Positions 15,039-24,400 of a stretch of 64,000 nucleotides of DNA are shown here, in pieces; the stretch's first letter is position 1, and every line of letters starts with the position of its first letter. A program made the position numbers and the translations under genes. Origin of the DNA: JAHIQC01 sp964565645 (lineage in GTDB: Bacteria; Actinomycetota; Coriobacteriia; Anaerosomatales; JAHIQC01); the NCBI GenBank assembly GCA_964565645.1, contig CAZMFQ010000004.1, forward strand, positions 124,001-188,000. The letters run 5' to 3'. The notes beneath the pieces are model-generated. The model was given only the letters and a program-made list of their open reading frames with translations, was not told the origin of the DNA and did no database searches.

Positions 15039-17678
15039 ATGGCGTTCAACATGAGCGAAGGATGGCACGTCGGTCGCAAAGGCGGTGGCTCTGAGTGGAA
15101 GGGCGGGCCGTACTCCTGGACCCAGCTGCTGGCATTCGCAGCTGAGGGACGCCTGACCGCCGAGGACCTCGTCTGGCATCCCAGCATGACCGAGTGGCTG
15201 CCTGCGAAGCAGATTCCCGGCCTCATCGCATCGGCGGCTCCCGCACCCGCGCCCGCACCTGAGCCCGCACCCGAACCCGCGCCTGCACCCGAGCCTGCTC
15301 CCGAGCCTGTGCCCGCGCCCGCACCCGAGCCCGTGGCCGCGCCCGAGCCCGTCGCTGCTCCGCAGCCCGTGGCGGCCCCGCAGCCGACCGCGGCCCCGCA
15401 GCCCGTGGCGGCCCCGCAGCCCGCCGCAGCGCCACCCGCACCACCCCGCAAGGGCGGCAAGGGGTGGATCATCGCACTCGTCGCGGTACTGGTCATCGTG
15501 CTTCTCGCGGGCGCCGGAGGCGCCGCGTGGTTCTTCCTCGGCAGAGGCGGCGGAGCCGGCCCGAGCCTCGGCAACAGCGAGATCGCGCTCCCCTCGGAGT
15601 CGAAACTGATCGCGACCTCCGCCTGGGGCGAGGTGCCCGCCAACCAGATCGGCGTGGTCGTCTCCGAGTCCGGCAGGCGCAAGGACGCGGAGAACCTGGC
15701 CAAGGCGCTCGGCGGTACCGTGATCGGCGAGGTCGAGTTCGTCGGCATGTACCAGATCGAGTTCCCCGGCGCCACCGAGGCAGACCTGGTCGCGGCCATC
15801 GACACCGCTAAGGGCAGCAAGAACATAGCCCTCGCGTTCCCGAACCAGCAGACCATGATCGACGCCGAGATATGGGGCGTGCGCGTCGACCCCTACAACG
15901 ACCCGGTCTACGGCGCCGGAGCCGGCGACGGCTACAAGGCCATGGGCGTCAGCAAGGCCTGGGAATACATCAAGGGCTCCGGCCTCGATCTGAACGAGGT
16001 ACACGTCGGTGTGACGGACGACGGCCTCTACAAGCCGGGTGAAGGCGCCGAGAACGAGTTCGAGGGCAGCGGGGTCCAGATCGACTACCCCGACGGCCAG
16101 GCGAACAGCGAGCTCACCGGACCCAAGGTCAAGAACGGCAAGGTCAACAAGGCCGGCAGCCACGGAACCGGCGTGAGCACGATCATCGCCGGGGACCCGA
16201 ACAACGGTGGCCCTTCCGGGATCGCGGGACCCCTAGGCAAGAAGCTCAAGCTCTCCATGACCAACATCTTCTCGGCCAACTACGGCAACGCCACGAGCAC
16301 CCCCGACCCCAACGACCCCACCAAGGTGATCTGGGGAGACGGGAAGACGTACTCCCTCGGCGACCTCGTCGCGTTGCAGAAGCAGGTCGAGAACGGCGCG
16401 CAGGTCATCAACTGCTCGTGGGGCAATCCTGACGCGGACCCGCAGTTGGCCGCCGCATACAAGAAGTTCTTCGAGAAGATGAACGCCGAGCACCCCGATG
16501 TGACGTTCGTGTGCTCGGCCGGCAACACCGGCCAGGTCCAGGACGGGAGCAAGCGGTTCCCGAGCGGCCTGAACCTCCCCAACATGATCACGGTCGGCGC
16601 CGTCAACAACGACGGCACGCTCGCGGACTACAGCACGAAGGCCAGCGAGAACTTCGAGGTGAGCATCGCCGCGCCGGGAACCGACGCGGTCGTGGGCCTC
16701 GATCCCGCGGGCGGCCCGGTGCGCCAGAGCGGCACGAGCTTCTCGACGCCGGAGGTCACCGCTGCCGCAGCGATGCTGTTGGCCATCAACCCGAAGCTCC
16801 AGGCCGCCGACATCAAGGCCATCCTCACCTCCACCGCCCGCACGAGCATCAAGACGGGTGACAAGACCGTCAACGCACCCGCAGAGGCAGGCGGCAAGAT
16901 CCTGGCGATCGACCAGGCCGTGCTCAAGGTCATCAACGACATGCGCGTCGCCAAGGGACTCCCCGAGCTCACGAAGGAGCTCATGGAGCAGATGGGCGTC
17001 ATCGACGCGGTCGCGATCACCGGCGGGCCGGGCGAGTACCAGGTCAAGGGCATCGTCAAGGCGGCCGGCGAGAAGGGCACCGACGTCACCATCGACGTCT
17101 ACGGCGAGAACTCCGCGATCGGCGGCAAGACGACCCAGCACGTCGCGGGCGGCTCGGGCGGTGAGACCGCGTGGAGCGTCACCCTGCCCAAGGACGAGGG
17201 CACCATCCGCGTCTCGCGCGGCGACAACGGGGCCGCGAGCATCATCACCATCGAGAAGATCGACATCAACGGCGCCTGGTCCGGCAGCTTCACCGTCACC
17301 GACGTCACCATCACCGACCAGGAGGCCGCCGAGAAGGAAGGCTGCAGCGCCGCGCTGCTCGGCGCACTGAAAGGCAAAGCGCTGCCGATGACCATGAACA
17401 TCACGTGCGACGAGTCCGGCCAGGGCAACGCCGTGACGCTCATCGACATGTCCGCGCTCAACCCCGAAGGGGAAGGCAACAGCGAACCTCAGAACTGGGG
17501 CGTCTCCTACAGCGGCTCCACGATCGAGTTCTCGCCTCAGGACGCGTCCGGAGTCACGAGCCTGAATGCCGGCGTCAGCCGCAACGGCGACAGCTTCGTC
17601 ATGAAGGGCACCATGACCGGCGGAGGCGCCGGCTGGACCATGAAGGCCGTGTTCACGCTCACCAAGCCCGCGTCGTGA
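15039..17678 (+). CDS. Membrane-anchored GYF_2-domain subtilisin-like protease
   Basis: 879 residues. Residues 8-62 form a GYF_2 (DUF4339) domain (W..G..GPYSW..L...A..G.L...DLVW...M.EWLPA). A roughly 75-residue Ala/Pro/Glu linker leads to one helix (WIIALVAVLVIVLLAG, about 142-168). Then comes an S8 protease with D327 (VTDDG), H375 (SHGTG) and S567 (SGTSFSTP), and a C-terminal beta-rich region of about 300 residues. With no signal peptide, the topology is N-terminus inside, protease outside. ATG 15039 is chosen because GAGGGGAG lies five bases before it; an upstream in-frame ATG lacks this. GYF_2 domains are thought to bind partners at the membrane. The next gene overlaps as GTGA. Confidence 0.9.
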   Translation: MAFNMSEGWHVGRKGGGSEWKGGPYSWTQLLAFAAEGRLTAEDLVWHPSMTEWLPAKQIPGLIASAAPAPAPAPEPAPEPAPAPEPAPEPVPAPAPEPVAAPEPVAAPQPVAAPQPTAAPQPVAAPQPAAAPPAPPRKGGKGWIIALVAVLVIVLLAGAGGAAWFFLGRGGGAGPSLGNSEIALPSESKLIATSAWGEVPANQIGVVVSESGRRKDAENLAKALGGTVIGEVEFVGMYQIEFPGATEADLVAAIDTAKGSKNIALAFPNQQTMIDAEIWGVRVDPYNDPVYGAGAGDGYKAMGVSKAWEYIKGSGLDLNEVHVGVTDDGLYKPGEGAENEFEGSGVQIDYPDGQANSELTGPKVKNGKVNKAGSHGTGVSTIIAGDPNNGGPSGIAGPLGKKLKLSMTNIFSANYGNATSTPDPNDPTKVIWGDGKTYSLGDLVALQKQVENGAQVINCSWGNPDADPQLAAAYKKFFEKMNAEHPDVTFVCSAGNTGQVQDGSKRFPSGLNLPNMITVGAVNNDGTLADYSTKASENFEVSIAAPGTDAVVGLDPAGGPVRQSGTSFSTPEVTAAAAMLLAINPKLQAADIKAILTSTARTSIKTGDKTVNAPAEAGGKILAIDQAVLKVINDMRVAKGLPELTKELMEQMGVIDAVAITGGPGEYQVKGIVKAAGEKGTDVTIDVYGENSAIGGKTTQHVAGGSGGETAWSVTLPKDEGTIRVSRGDNGAASIITIEKIDINGAWSGSFTVTDVTITDQEAAEKEGCSAALLGALKGKALPMTMNITCDESGQGNAVTLIDMSALNPEGEGNSEPQNWGVSYSGSTIEFSPQDASGVTSLNAGVSRNGDSFVMKGTMTGGGAGWTMKAVFTLTKPAS
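15238..15445 (+). repeat. Low-complexity Ala/Pro/Glu codon repeat
   Basis: Imperfect tandem units encode APAPEP and then APQPVA repeats, e.g. repeated GTGGCGGCCCCGCAGCC. It forms the stiff cytoplasmic linker of the GYF_2 protease and is prone to length change by slippage. Confidence 0.8.
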
Positions 17679-18511
17679 GCCCGGTCCTCGCACGCTTCGC
17701 CCTGGGGGGCGGCGAGGTCACGCTCGGCGCGTACAGCACGTTCTACACGCTCGCGTGGCTGCTCGCGCCGCTCGCGGGCGTGTGGCTTTCATCCCGCAAG
17801 GGCCTGCCCGCCCGCCGGGTCGCGGCGCTGTACTACCTCGCGCTGCTCGCGGGGATCCTGGGCGCGCGCGTCTTCGACCTCGGCATCGCGTGGCGCTTCT
17901 ACGCCGAGGAGCCTTCCCGCATCTGGGGACTGACCTTCCAGGGCTTCTCGCTGTACGGCGGTCTCGTGGCCGCCACGCTGACGGGCATCGCACTGGCGCG
18001 CGCATGGAAGCTGCCGGTCTGGACGCTCGCCGACGGCGCCGTGCCGGCGCTCATGCTCGGCGACGTGCTCATGCGCACCGGTTGCTTCCTGCGCGGGTGC
18101 TGCTACGGGCTCGAGACCGACCTGCCATGGGGCGTCACGTTCCCGATGGGCAGCCCCGCCTGGGCCCAACAGCTCCTGGAGGGACGCACGGGGATCCTGG
18201 GGTTCGCCGGGCGCGTCGAGCCCGTGCACCCGACGCAACTCTACGAGATGGGCGGTGCACTGCTCGTGGGCGCGGTCGCGCTGCTCGTGATGCGCCGCGT
18301 CCGCCGCGACGGCGTGGGCTTCCTGGTGTTCGCGATCGGCTTCACACTCGTGCGCCTCGGCAACGGATACCTGCGCGCACGCCAGGTCGTCATCACGGCT
18401 CCGCCCTGGTTCTACCCGGTGTTCTACACCACGCTCGTGCTCGTGCTGCTGGGCCTGCTCGTGATGCGGATGCGCACCGACCCGCGCCCGCCTCCCCTGC
18501 CGCGGGACTAG
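17675..18511 (+). CDS. Prolipoprotein diacylglyceryl transferase (Lgt)-like membrane protein
   Basis: 278 residues with about seven helices and the Lgt layout: LYYLALLAGILGARVFD, GFSLYGGLVAA, MRTGCFLRGCCYG in place of the Lgt signature GRxGNFxNxExxG, and HPTQLYE before the last helices. Canonical Lgt transfers diacylglycerol from phosphatidylglycerol to prolipoprotein cysteines and depends on a His in the HGG motif; here that position reads LYGG and the Asn/Glu of the signature are Cys. It is therefore better viewed as a divergent paralogue of the CCYG type whose reaction is uncertain. GTG 17675 overlaps the protease stop (GTGA), suggesting a joint role. Confidence 0.75.
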   Translation: MSPVLARFALGGGEVTLGAYSTFYTLAWLLAPLAGVWLSSRKGLPARRVAALYYLALLAGILGARVFDLGIAWRFYAEEPSRIWGLTFQGFSLYGGLVAATLTGIALARAWKLPVWTLADGAVPALMLGDVLMRTGCFLRGCCYGLETDLPWGVTFPMGSPAWAQQLLEGRTGILGFAGRVEPVHPTQLYEMGGALLVGAVALLVMRRVRRDGVGFLVFAIGFTLVRLGNGYLRARQVVITAPPWFYPVFYTTLVLVLLGLLVMRMRTDPRPPPLPRD

Positions 18512-18573
18512 CGTCGCGCATTACGGGTACCATGGGCACGACCGCCCCGTTCCCCTGCCGAGGAGTCGCGCCC

Positions 18574-18792
18574 GTGCCTCTCGCCCTCGTACGTCTCCTG
18601 GTGTTCGTCGCCGCGTTCGTGCTGTTCGTCCCGGTCCGCTGGCACGTCTGGGGCGGGCGCCTGCGCGAGTACCGCTGGCGGTTCCTCAAGGCCTCGTTCG
18701 GGCAGATGGTCGACGCCGAGCGGGCGCATCTGGCCGCGAGCCTCATCACCTGGACGGTCATCCTGGGACTGCTCACCTGGATCTCGACCTGA
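18574..18792 (+). CDS. Small two-helix membrane protein
   Basis: 72 residues with helices LALVRLLVFVAAFVLFVPV and LAASLITWTVILGLLTWI separated by a basic, aromatic stretch (RWHVWGGRLREYRWRFLK). GTG 18574 is chosen because AGGAG (inside a GCCGAGGAG motif) lies eight bases upstream; ATG 18532 would add 14 residues. It is followed four bases later by the NmrA-like gene, so the two are likely co-transcribed. No family recognised. Confidence 0.6.
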   Translation: MPLALVRLLVFVAAFVLFVPVRWHVWGGRLREYRWRFLKASFGQMVDAERAHLAASLITWTVILGLLTWIST

Positions 18793-18796
18793 CGCG

Positions 18797-19432
18797 ATGA
18801 CGAAGCGGATCCTCATCGCAGGAGCCAGCGGACGCACGGGTGTGCTGCTCACGCGCCTGGCGCTTGAGCGCGGATGTGCGGTGACGGCCTTCATCCGGGC
18901 AGGCGACGCGATCGGCATCGAGGACCCCGGGCTGCGTGTGGTGACCGGGGACGTCCTCGAACCCGAGACGCTGCCTGCGGCCTTGGAGGACGTCGACGTG
19001 GTCATCTCGCTGCTGGCTCCCCGGCCCCGCAGAACCGGACGCGTCTACATCGAAGGCACGCGCAATCTCGCCGATGCGGCGGTCGCGGCGGGCGTGCGGC
19101 GGCTGATCGCGGTATCGGCCGAGGGGGCGGGCGTCGAGGGTTCGCTGCTGCCGCTCGGATACCGGCTGGTGCGCAGGATTCCCGTCGTCGCGCGCCTGTA
19201 TCCCGACATCGCCCGCATGGAGCGCGAGCTCGCGTCCCGCACCGATATCGCCTGGACCGTGGTCAGGCCCGCGATCCTCACGAACGGAGCGCCGACCGGG
19301 AGGTACCGCGTGGTCGAAGGTCCGGTCGTGCCCGGCGGGCTGCGCCTCTCGCGCGCGGATCTCGCGGCGTGCCTGCTGCAGATCGCGCTCGACGGCACCT
19401 ACGTGCGCGCCACCGTCAGCGTGGCGGACTGA
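18797..19432 (+). CDS. NAD(P)-binding NmrA/SDR-like protein
   Basis: 211 residues of Rossmann fold. The nucleotide-binding glycine motif is GASGRTG at residues 9-15, followed by an acidic VTGDVLEPETL segment, VVISLLAP and IEGTRNLADAAVAAGVRRLIAVSA, the pattern of atypical short-chain reductases (NmrA/HSCARG group, NAD(P)H-flavin reductase-like). It should bind NADP and act as a reductase or redox sensor in the cytoplasm; the substrate is unknown. The end overlaps the convergent tocopherol-cyclase-like gene by 17 bases. Confidence 0.85.
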   Translation: MTKRILIAGASGRTGVLLTRLALERGCAVTAFIRAGDAIGIEDPGLRVVTGDVLEPETLPAALEDVDVVISLLAPRPRRTGRVYIEGTRNLADAAVAAGVRRLIAVSAEGAGVEGSLLPLGYRLVRRIPVVARLYPDIARMERELASRTDIAWTVVRPAILTNGAPTGRYRVVEGPVVPGGLRLSRADLAACLLQIALDGTYVRATVSVAD

Positions 19433-20435
19433 CGCCCTCGTCGCACTCCCCCGCGCCGAGTTCGTCACGATCGTTCATGACCTCGACACCGGCGTTGCGC
19501 CCGGTCCCCTCGAACACGACGCCCGCGCGTCCGCCTCGCAGCGCGCGCAACACGACGTGTGCCGTACCTCCGAGCGACTCGGCGTCCCGCCCTTCCATCG
19601 AGCCGAAGACCGGCGCTTTGAGCGACATGGTCTCCGAGCCCTCGAGCGTGATCTCGATCTCCTCGCGGCGGTCCCGCAAGACGACGTGGGCCGTTCCTCG
19701 GCCGGTCTGGACGCAGACGGGTTTGGCCCCGGTGTAGGTGGCGAAGCGGTGCAGCTCACCGCCCACGAGCAGCCCCGCGATGTTGCCCACGAACGCCCCC
19801 GTCATCCAGGGCACCTTCGCGACAGAGAGCATGAGCGACACACCGGGACGGCCGAAGTGGTTGGACTGCGCCCAGATCCACGAACTCGGAAAGCTGCGAC
19901 CCCAGTCCTTCTCGATGTAGCCGCGTCCGCCGGAAAGGTCGAGCCGCTCACCGTCGATCGCAAGGCCGCCGGTGAGTGCGTGGTCCATCGAGAGCACGGC
20001 GTGGTAGGTCTCCATCCGAGGAACGAACCGGAACGGCCCCATGATCCCCGGCGAGAGCGGACGGACCGGCCACGGCGACCAGGGCCCGAAGCCCACCTCG
20101 CCTTTGACGCTGCGGCCGTCTGCGGCCAGATCGAGGCGCATCCCCTCGCGCGAGAACTCGTTGGGGCCCACGCGGACGGAGAAGCTGCGCGGGTCGAAGG
20201 AGAACTCATCGACGCCATAGGCGAAGTAGTGCGCATCTCCGCCGCCGGGCACGAGCTGCACGAACGCGTGGCTCGCCGATCCGTCCTCGGAGTAGGAGAC
20301 CCCGGGGATGATCGAGACGATCCGCTCCTCGGCGGCATCGACCTGCTTGAAGTACCAGCCCTCGAAGTAGCGTCGGCGCACAGAGCCGCCCTGGTAGATC
20401 TCGGGCATCCAGATCCGGCGTGTCGCGTAGGGCAT
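19416..20435 (-). CDS. Tocopherol-cyclase-like family protein
   Basis: 339 residues with the family signatures RRYFEGWYFKQVD near the N-terminus, GYIEKDWGRSFPSSWIWAQSNHF in the middle and FEGTGRNAGVEVMN near the end. Plant tocopherol cyclase closes the chromanol ring; bacterial members of PF14249 are mostly uncharacterised and occur in organisms with no tocopherol, so a lipid- or quinone-related role is the safest statement. No signal peptide. It begins 16 bases after the multihaem gene 20452-24837 on the same strand and may be the last gene of that transcript. Confidence 0.8.
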   Translation of the reverse strand: MPYATRRIWMPEIYQGGSVRRRYFEGWYFKQVDAAEERIVSIIPGVSYSEDGSASHAFVQLVPGGGDAHYFAYGVDEFSFDPRSFSVRVGPNEFSREGMRLDLAADGRSVKGEVGFGPWSPWPVRPLSPGIMGPFRFVPRMETYHAVLSMDHALTGGLAIDGERLDLSGGRGYIEKDWGRSFPSSWIWAQSNHFGRPGVSLMLSVAKVPWMTGAFVGNIAGLLVGGELHRFATYTGAKPVCVQTGRGTAHVVLRDRREEIEITLEGSETMSLKAPVFGSMEGRDAESLGGTAHVVLRALRGGRAGVVFEGTGRNAGVEVMNDRDELGAGECDEGVSPPR

Positions 20436-20451
20436 GAGGCCTCTCAGGTCG

Positions 20452-21430
20452 CTACCAGTGCGTCACCGTCCGGTCGGCATGGCAGCTCCGACACTCCGGC
20501 GCGATCGATCCGGGCAGGTCGGAGTAGACCCTGAACGCATCGACCACCACGAAGGTACCACGCGAAGAGGTGCTCTTGTTGCCGAGCGGCCTGATCGAGA
20601 TCGTGTGGGACCCGGGCGCGACGTCGGCCGAGAACACCACGGCCTGATACCTGGTGGTGGGCGCGTAGCCGTCGAACGTGCCGGCCAGCGCGCCGTCGAT
20701 GTAGACCTCCGCGATACCCCGATAGGGGTCCTTGTCGGAGATGACCTCGATCCGCTCGCCGGTGAAGCTCGCCTCGAGCGCCGCGCCGGAGAGGTTGGCG
20801 TAGCTCATGCGCCCGCCGCTGTAGCGCACCGATGCGCGATAGCGCCAGGTGCCCGCAAGCGTGACGGCCGTGTTGGCGACCGTCGGGTCGTCGGGGTTGC
20901 CGCCTATGGCGTGGTTGTAGTCCTCGACGGCGTGCGGCCGCTTCGCCGCGGTCCCCGCGAGGTCGTGGCAGGCTGCCGAGGCGCACTGGTTCGAGTCGGT
21001 GAACGAGCTGCGCTGGGTCTGGTCTCCGCCTGTGACGCCGTGTGCGACGCGGCCACGCCAAGCCGGGTTCCCGGTCTGGTCGCTCGAGGAGTGCTCGCCG
21101 TGCGTCGCGGGCACGGCGCCCGCGTGGCACGCGCTGCATGCCGCCACCGCGTGACAGCTCGCGCATGCGCTCGAGGCGAACTCGAGGCTACCGGGCCAGC
21201 GCGACGTCGCGTGGATCGTGTGCAGCAGCGCCGGCTGTGTGGCCTTGGACTCAGCCGAACCGAACGACGCGCCCGAGCTCGGGTCCGTGTAGGCCGGGGT
21301 CGCCGAGGAGAGCGAGGTGCCCCACTCGGGATGGCACGCGGCGCCGCAGTTCGCACCGGCCTGGTGGTACGGATGCGTACCTACGAGACCGGGCGCGTGG
21401 CAGGCCTTGCACGCGGTCTCCCGATCTACC
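20452..21430 (-). repeat. Shared haem/beta-sandwich cassette, copy 2
   Basis: About 325 residues from CKACHAPGLVGTHPYHQ to the C-terminal RSCHADRTVTHW. Nearly the same order of motifs as in copies 3 and 4; the N-terminal copy in 11923-14796 is more divergent. Confidence 0.85.
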
Positions 21431-24400
21431 GGCGCGACGTCGGGGAACGCGGTCTTGGCGACCGAGAAGTCGGCTTGTGCCTGGTCGTGGCACGCGAGGC
21501 AGTAGTTCGCGTGCACCTCGCGCCCGGTGCCCTCGCCGTGACACGCGGCATTGTCGCACTGGCCGTCCCATGAGGCCCCGCCCATCGCCTGACGCGGACC
21601 ACCCGAAGCGTGGCAGGTGTCGCAGGGATCCTCGTGACCGGCGCTCGTGGACTTTGAGTGCTCGGCGATGATGTCGCTCGAGTGGCACACCGAACACGCG
21701 CGCTGCCCGTTGGCCAGCGCGCTCACGTCGCCGGCGGGATGCGGGTGGTTCGCCGCGTGACACGCCGCGCAGTCGGTGCGGTGGTTGGTCATCGCCGACT
21801 TCACGGTCGCGTTCGGGTTCGTGTGGCATGTGGCGCAATCGGGATGTGCGGAGACGAGATTGGATTGGTGACAGCTCGAACACGTGGTCATGTCGGTCGT
21901 CGTCTGGTGCTTGCCCCAGTAGTCGGGGTGCAGCCCCCATCCGTGGCAGCTCTCGCACATCTTCTCGCCCAACGCGACCGACCGCTGAACCGGGGTGAGC
22001 GGCACCGGGAAGCCGTGGCAACTCTCGCATCCTGTGTGCGGATACCCCCACATCTCGGGCTCGTAGACACGCTCCTGACCCCAGAAGCCTGCGTGGCACG
22101 ACATGCACTGCTCCGGCTGATGGCCGAGGAACTCCGGCGGCGCCCATCCCGGCGCGTGACACGACTCGCAGCCGCTGTGGTTGGGGCTGCCGGGCTGATA
22201 GGTGTAGTAGCCGGGGAGCGGGAAGCTGTGGCAACCGACGCACATCGCCGGCTCATGACGTCGGTAATCCGGCGAGTGGCAGGTCCCACAGTTGGAGACG
22301 TACTCGTGCTCCTCGGGCAACTGGTTGCTGTGGCAGCTGCCACATACCGCGAAGTCCGTGGTGGACGTGTGCATGCCGCCCCACAGATCACCATCGGTCT
22401 GGTAGCTCGAGGTGTAACCCACGTTGTCGATCGCCCAGTACGTGACCTCCATCTCGCCGCCCGGCACCCAGAACGGGCCGGTATAGATGGTGTCTCCCTG
22501 GCTGGGCGCGCCGTTTCGCCCGTTGATCTGGTAGTGGATCTCCTTGACGCCCGAGCCCGAGTCCTCAGCGTAGATCTCGACCGTGAAGCCCTCGGCCGGC
22601 CAGGTGTCGGGGATGTTGGAGCTCACGGTCGGACCGCCTGTGTCCACGCGGATGTGCGCGGTCTGCGTGGCCTCTCGGTTGCCCACCGCGTCGTACGACC
22701 AGAACTCGATGAGGTTGTCTCCTTCGGCGGAGACGAGTTGGTCCTGCCCGAGCGTGACCTGTTGCGCGGGACCGCCGTTGACGCGATACCACGTCGAAGC
22801 CACGCCGGACATCGTGTCACTCGAGTAGAACGCGAAGTAGTCGCCGTAGCTGTTCCACGACTGGTAGGCATCGGTGGTGGTGTGCGGCGCGGTCCTGTCG
22901 ATGCCGACGTTGATCGTCTTGGCGGTCTCGACACGCCCGGCCACATCCACCGACCAGTACTTGAGGAACCGCGGCCCCTCCTGGTCGAATGTGATCGGCG
23001 TGCCCGTGTACGTCGAGGTCGTGTCCCAGCTCGACCCGTTCGTGGAGGTCTTGTAGTAGGTGTGCGCAAGGCCCGAGGTCGTGTCGGTCGCGGAAAGTGA
23101 GACCTGGAACGGAGCTGCGCGCCAGGCGCTTGCGGCCGTCGTGGTCGTCACCGGGTTCGCCCCGTCGAAGTTGAGGTAGATCGTCTGATGCGCCGAGGAG
23201 TTGCCCGCCGAGTCGATCGCCCAGAACTCGACGCGCTTGGACCCGTCGGTCGCCGAATCGAAGTACACGGGCTCGGCGCCCGATATCGCGACCTCCGGCC
23301 CGTTGTTGATGCGGTAGTGCACGGCCGAGCCCGAGATGTCCTCGGGCTGGAGGTAGAGCTTGAGCCAGAGCGTGCGCCACTTCTCGGTCGCATTGCTCGC
23401 GATCCATGAGTCGTCGAGCACCTCGCCGCCGTACTGGTTCGGCACACCCGTGTGCGGGACCACGACCGGTGCCGCCGAATCGATGCGGACCCACTCCTCG
23501 GTCAGACCCTCGATCTTGCCCGTCGAGCTTTCGGACCAGTAGCGGATCCGGGTGCGGCCCTCGGCCGAGACGCTGAACGGCGTCGAGTAGGTCTGCGCCG
23601 CGCCCTCGCCGATGCGATAGTAGGTCGCCGCCACGCCGTCGGCGCACGTGGCTGAGAGCGTGACGCTCACAGGCCCCGCACTCCAGCCCTCCGGGATGTT
23701 CGAGGTGGTCACCGGCGCCTGGTCCTCGACGATGCGACCGACGCTCAGGTCCGCCGAGGAGTCGGTCCACACGATGTTGTCGCCGGAGATGCGCACCGTG
23801 CCCGTGGCGGCGTCCGAGGGCAGCTGCCAGACGTTGTTCACGCCGGAGTTGAGGTCCGCGAGGTACTTACGCCCCGTCTGGGCGTTGCGCCAGATCGCGC
23901 GGTCCCCCCAGATATCGACCGGGTACTCCGGCGCGGTCGAGATCGCGACCGGCGTGCGGGCCTGGGTGGTCGCGTCATAGACCACGGCATCTTCCCAGGT
24001 GCCGTAGAACGTGGCATCGCGCTCGCGGCCCAGAACCCGGTCGCCCCAGAGCTTCGGCTCGAAGGGCTCACCGGCGCGGTTCGGGGTGAACGGCGTCAGG
24101 GCCGTGGTGTTGAGGTCGTAGATGTATGCCTTGGCCGGCGCGCTCCACCACGAGGAGCCCGAGCTGCGGAAGTAGTCGTCGGCATAGAACATCACACGGT
24201 CGCCGGAGACTGAGACCCGATGGTCCTTGGGCGACATGTAGTCGCCGGACTGCTTGGGCGAGCTGACCTGCGTGATGTCTCGATCGATGATGTCGTAGAT
24301 GTAGACGTCGGAGCTGTCGCTGTCGGCCTCGTAGTCGCACCAGACCACGCGATCGCCCTCGATGAGCGGACCCTCGCCCGGGGCGTTCCAGGGCCAGCCG

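Noticed and set aside
15238..15445. CRISPR-like or mobile repeat array
   Set aside because: The repeats are in-frame Ala/Pro/Glu codons of a linker; no spacers and no conserved palindromic unit.
16233..17693. 486-codon minus-strand frame inside the GYF_2 protease gene
   Set aside because: Antisense of a complete S8 protease; Asp/Arg/Val-rich filler with no motif.
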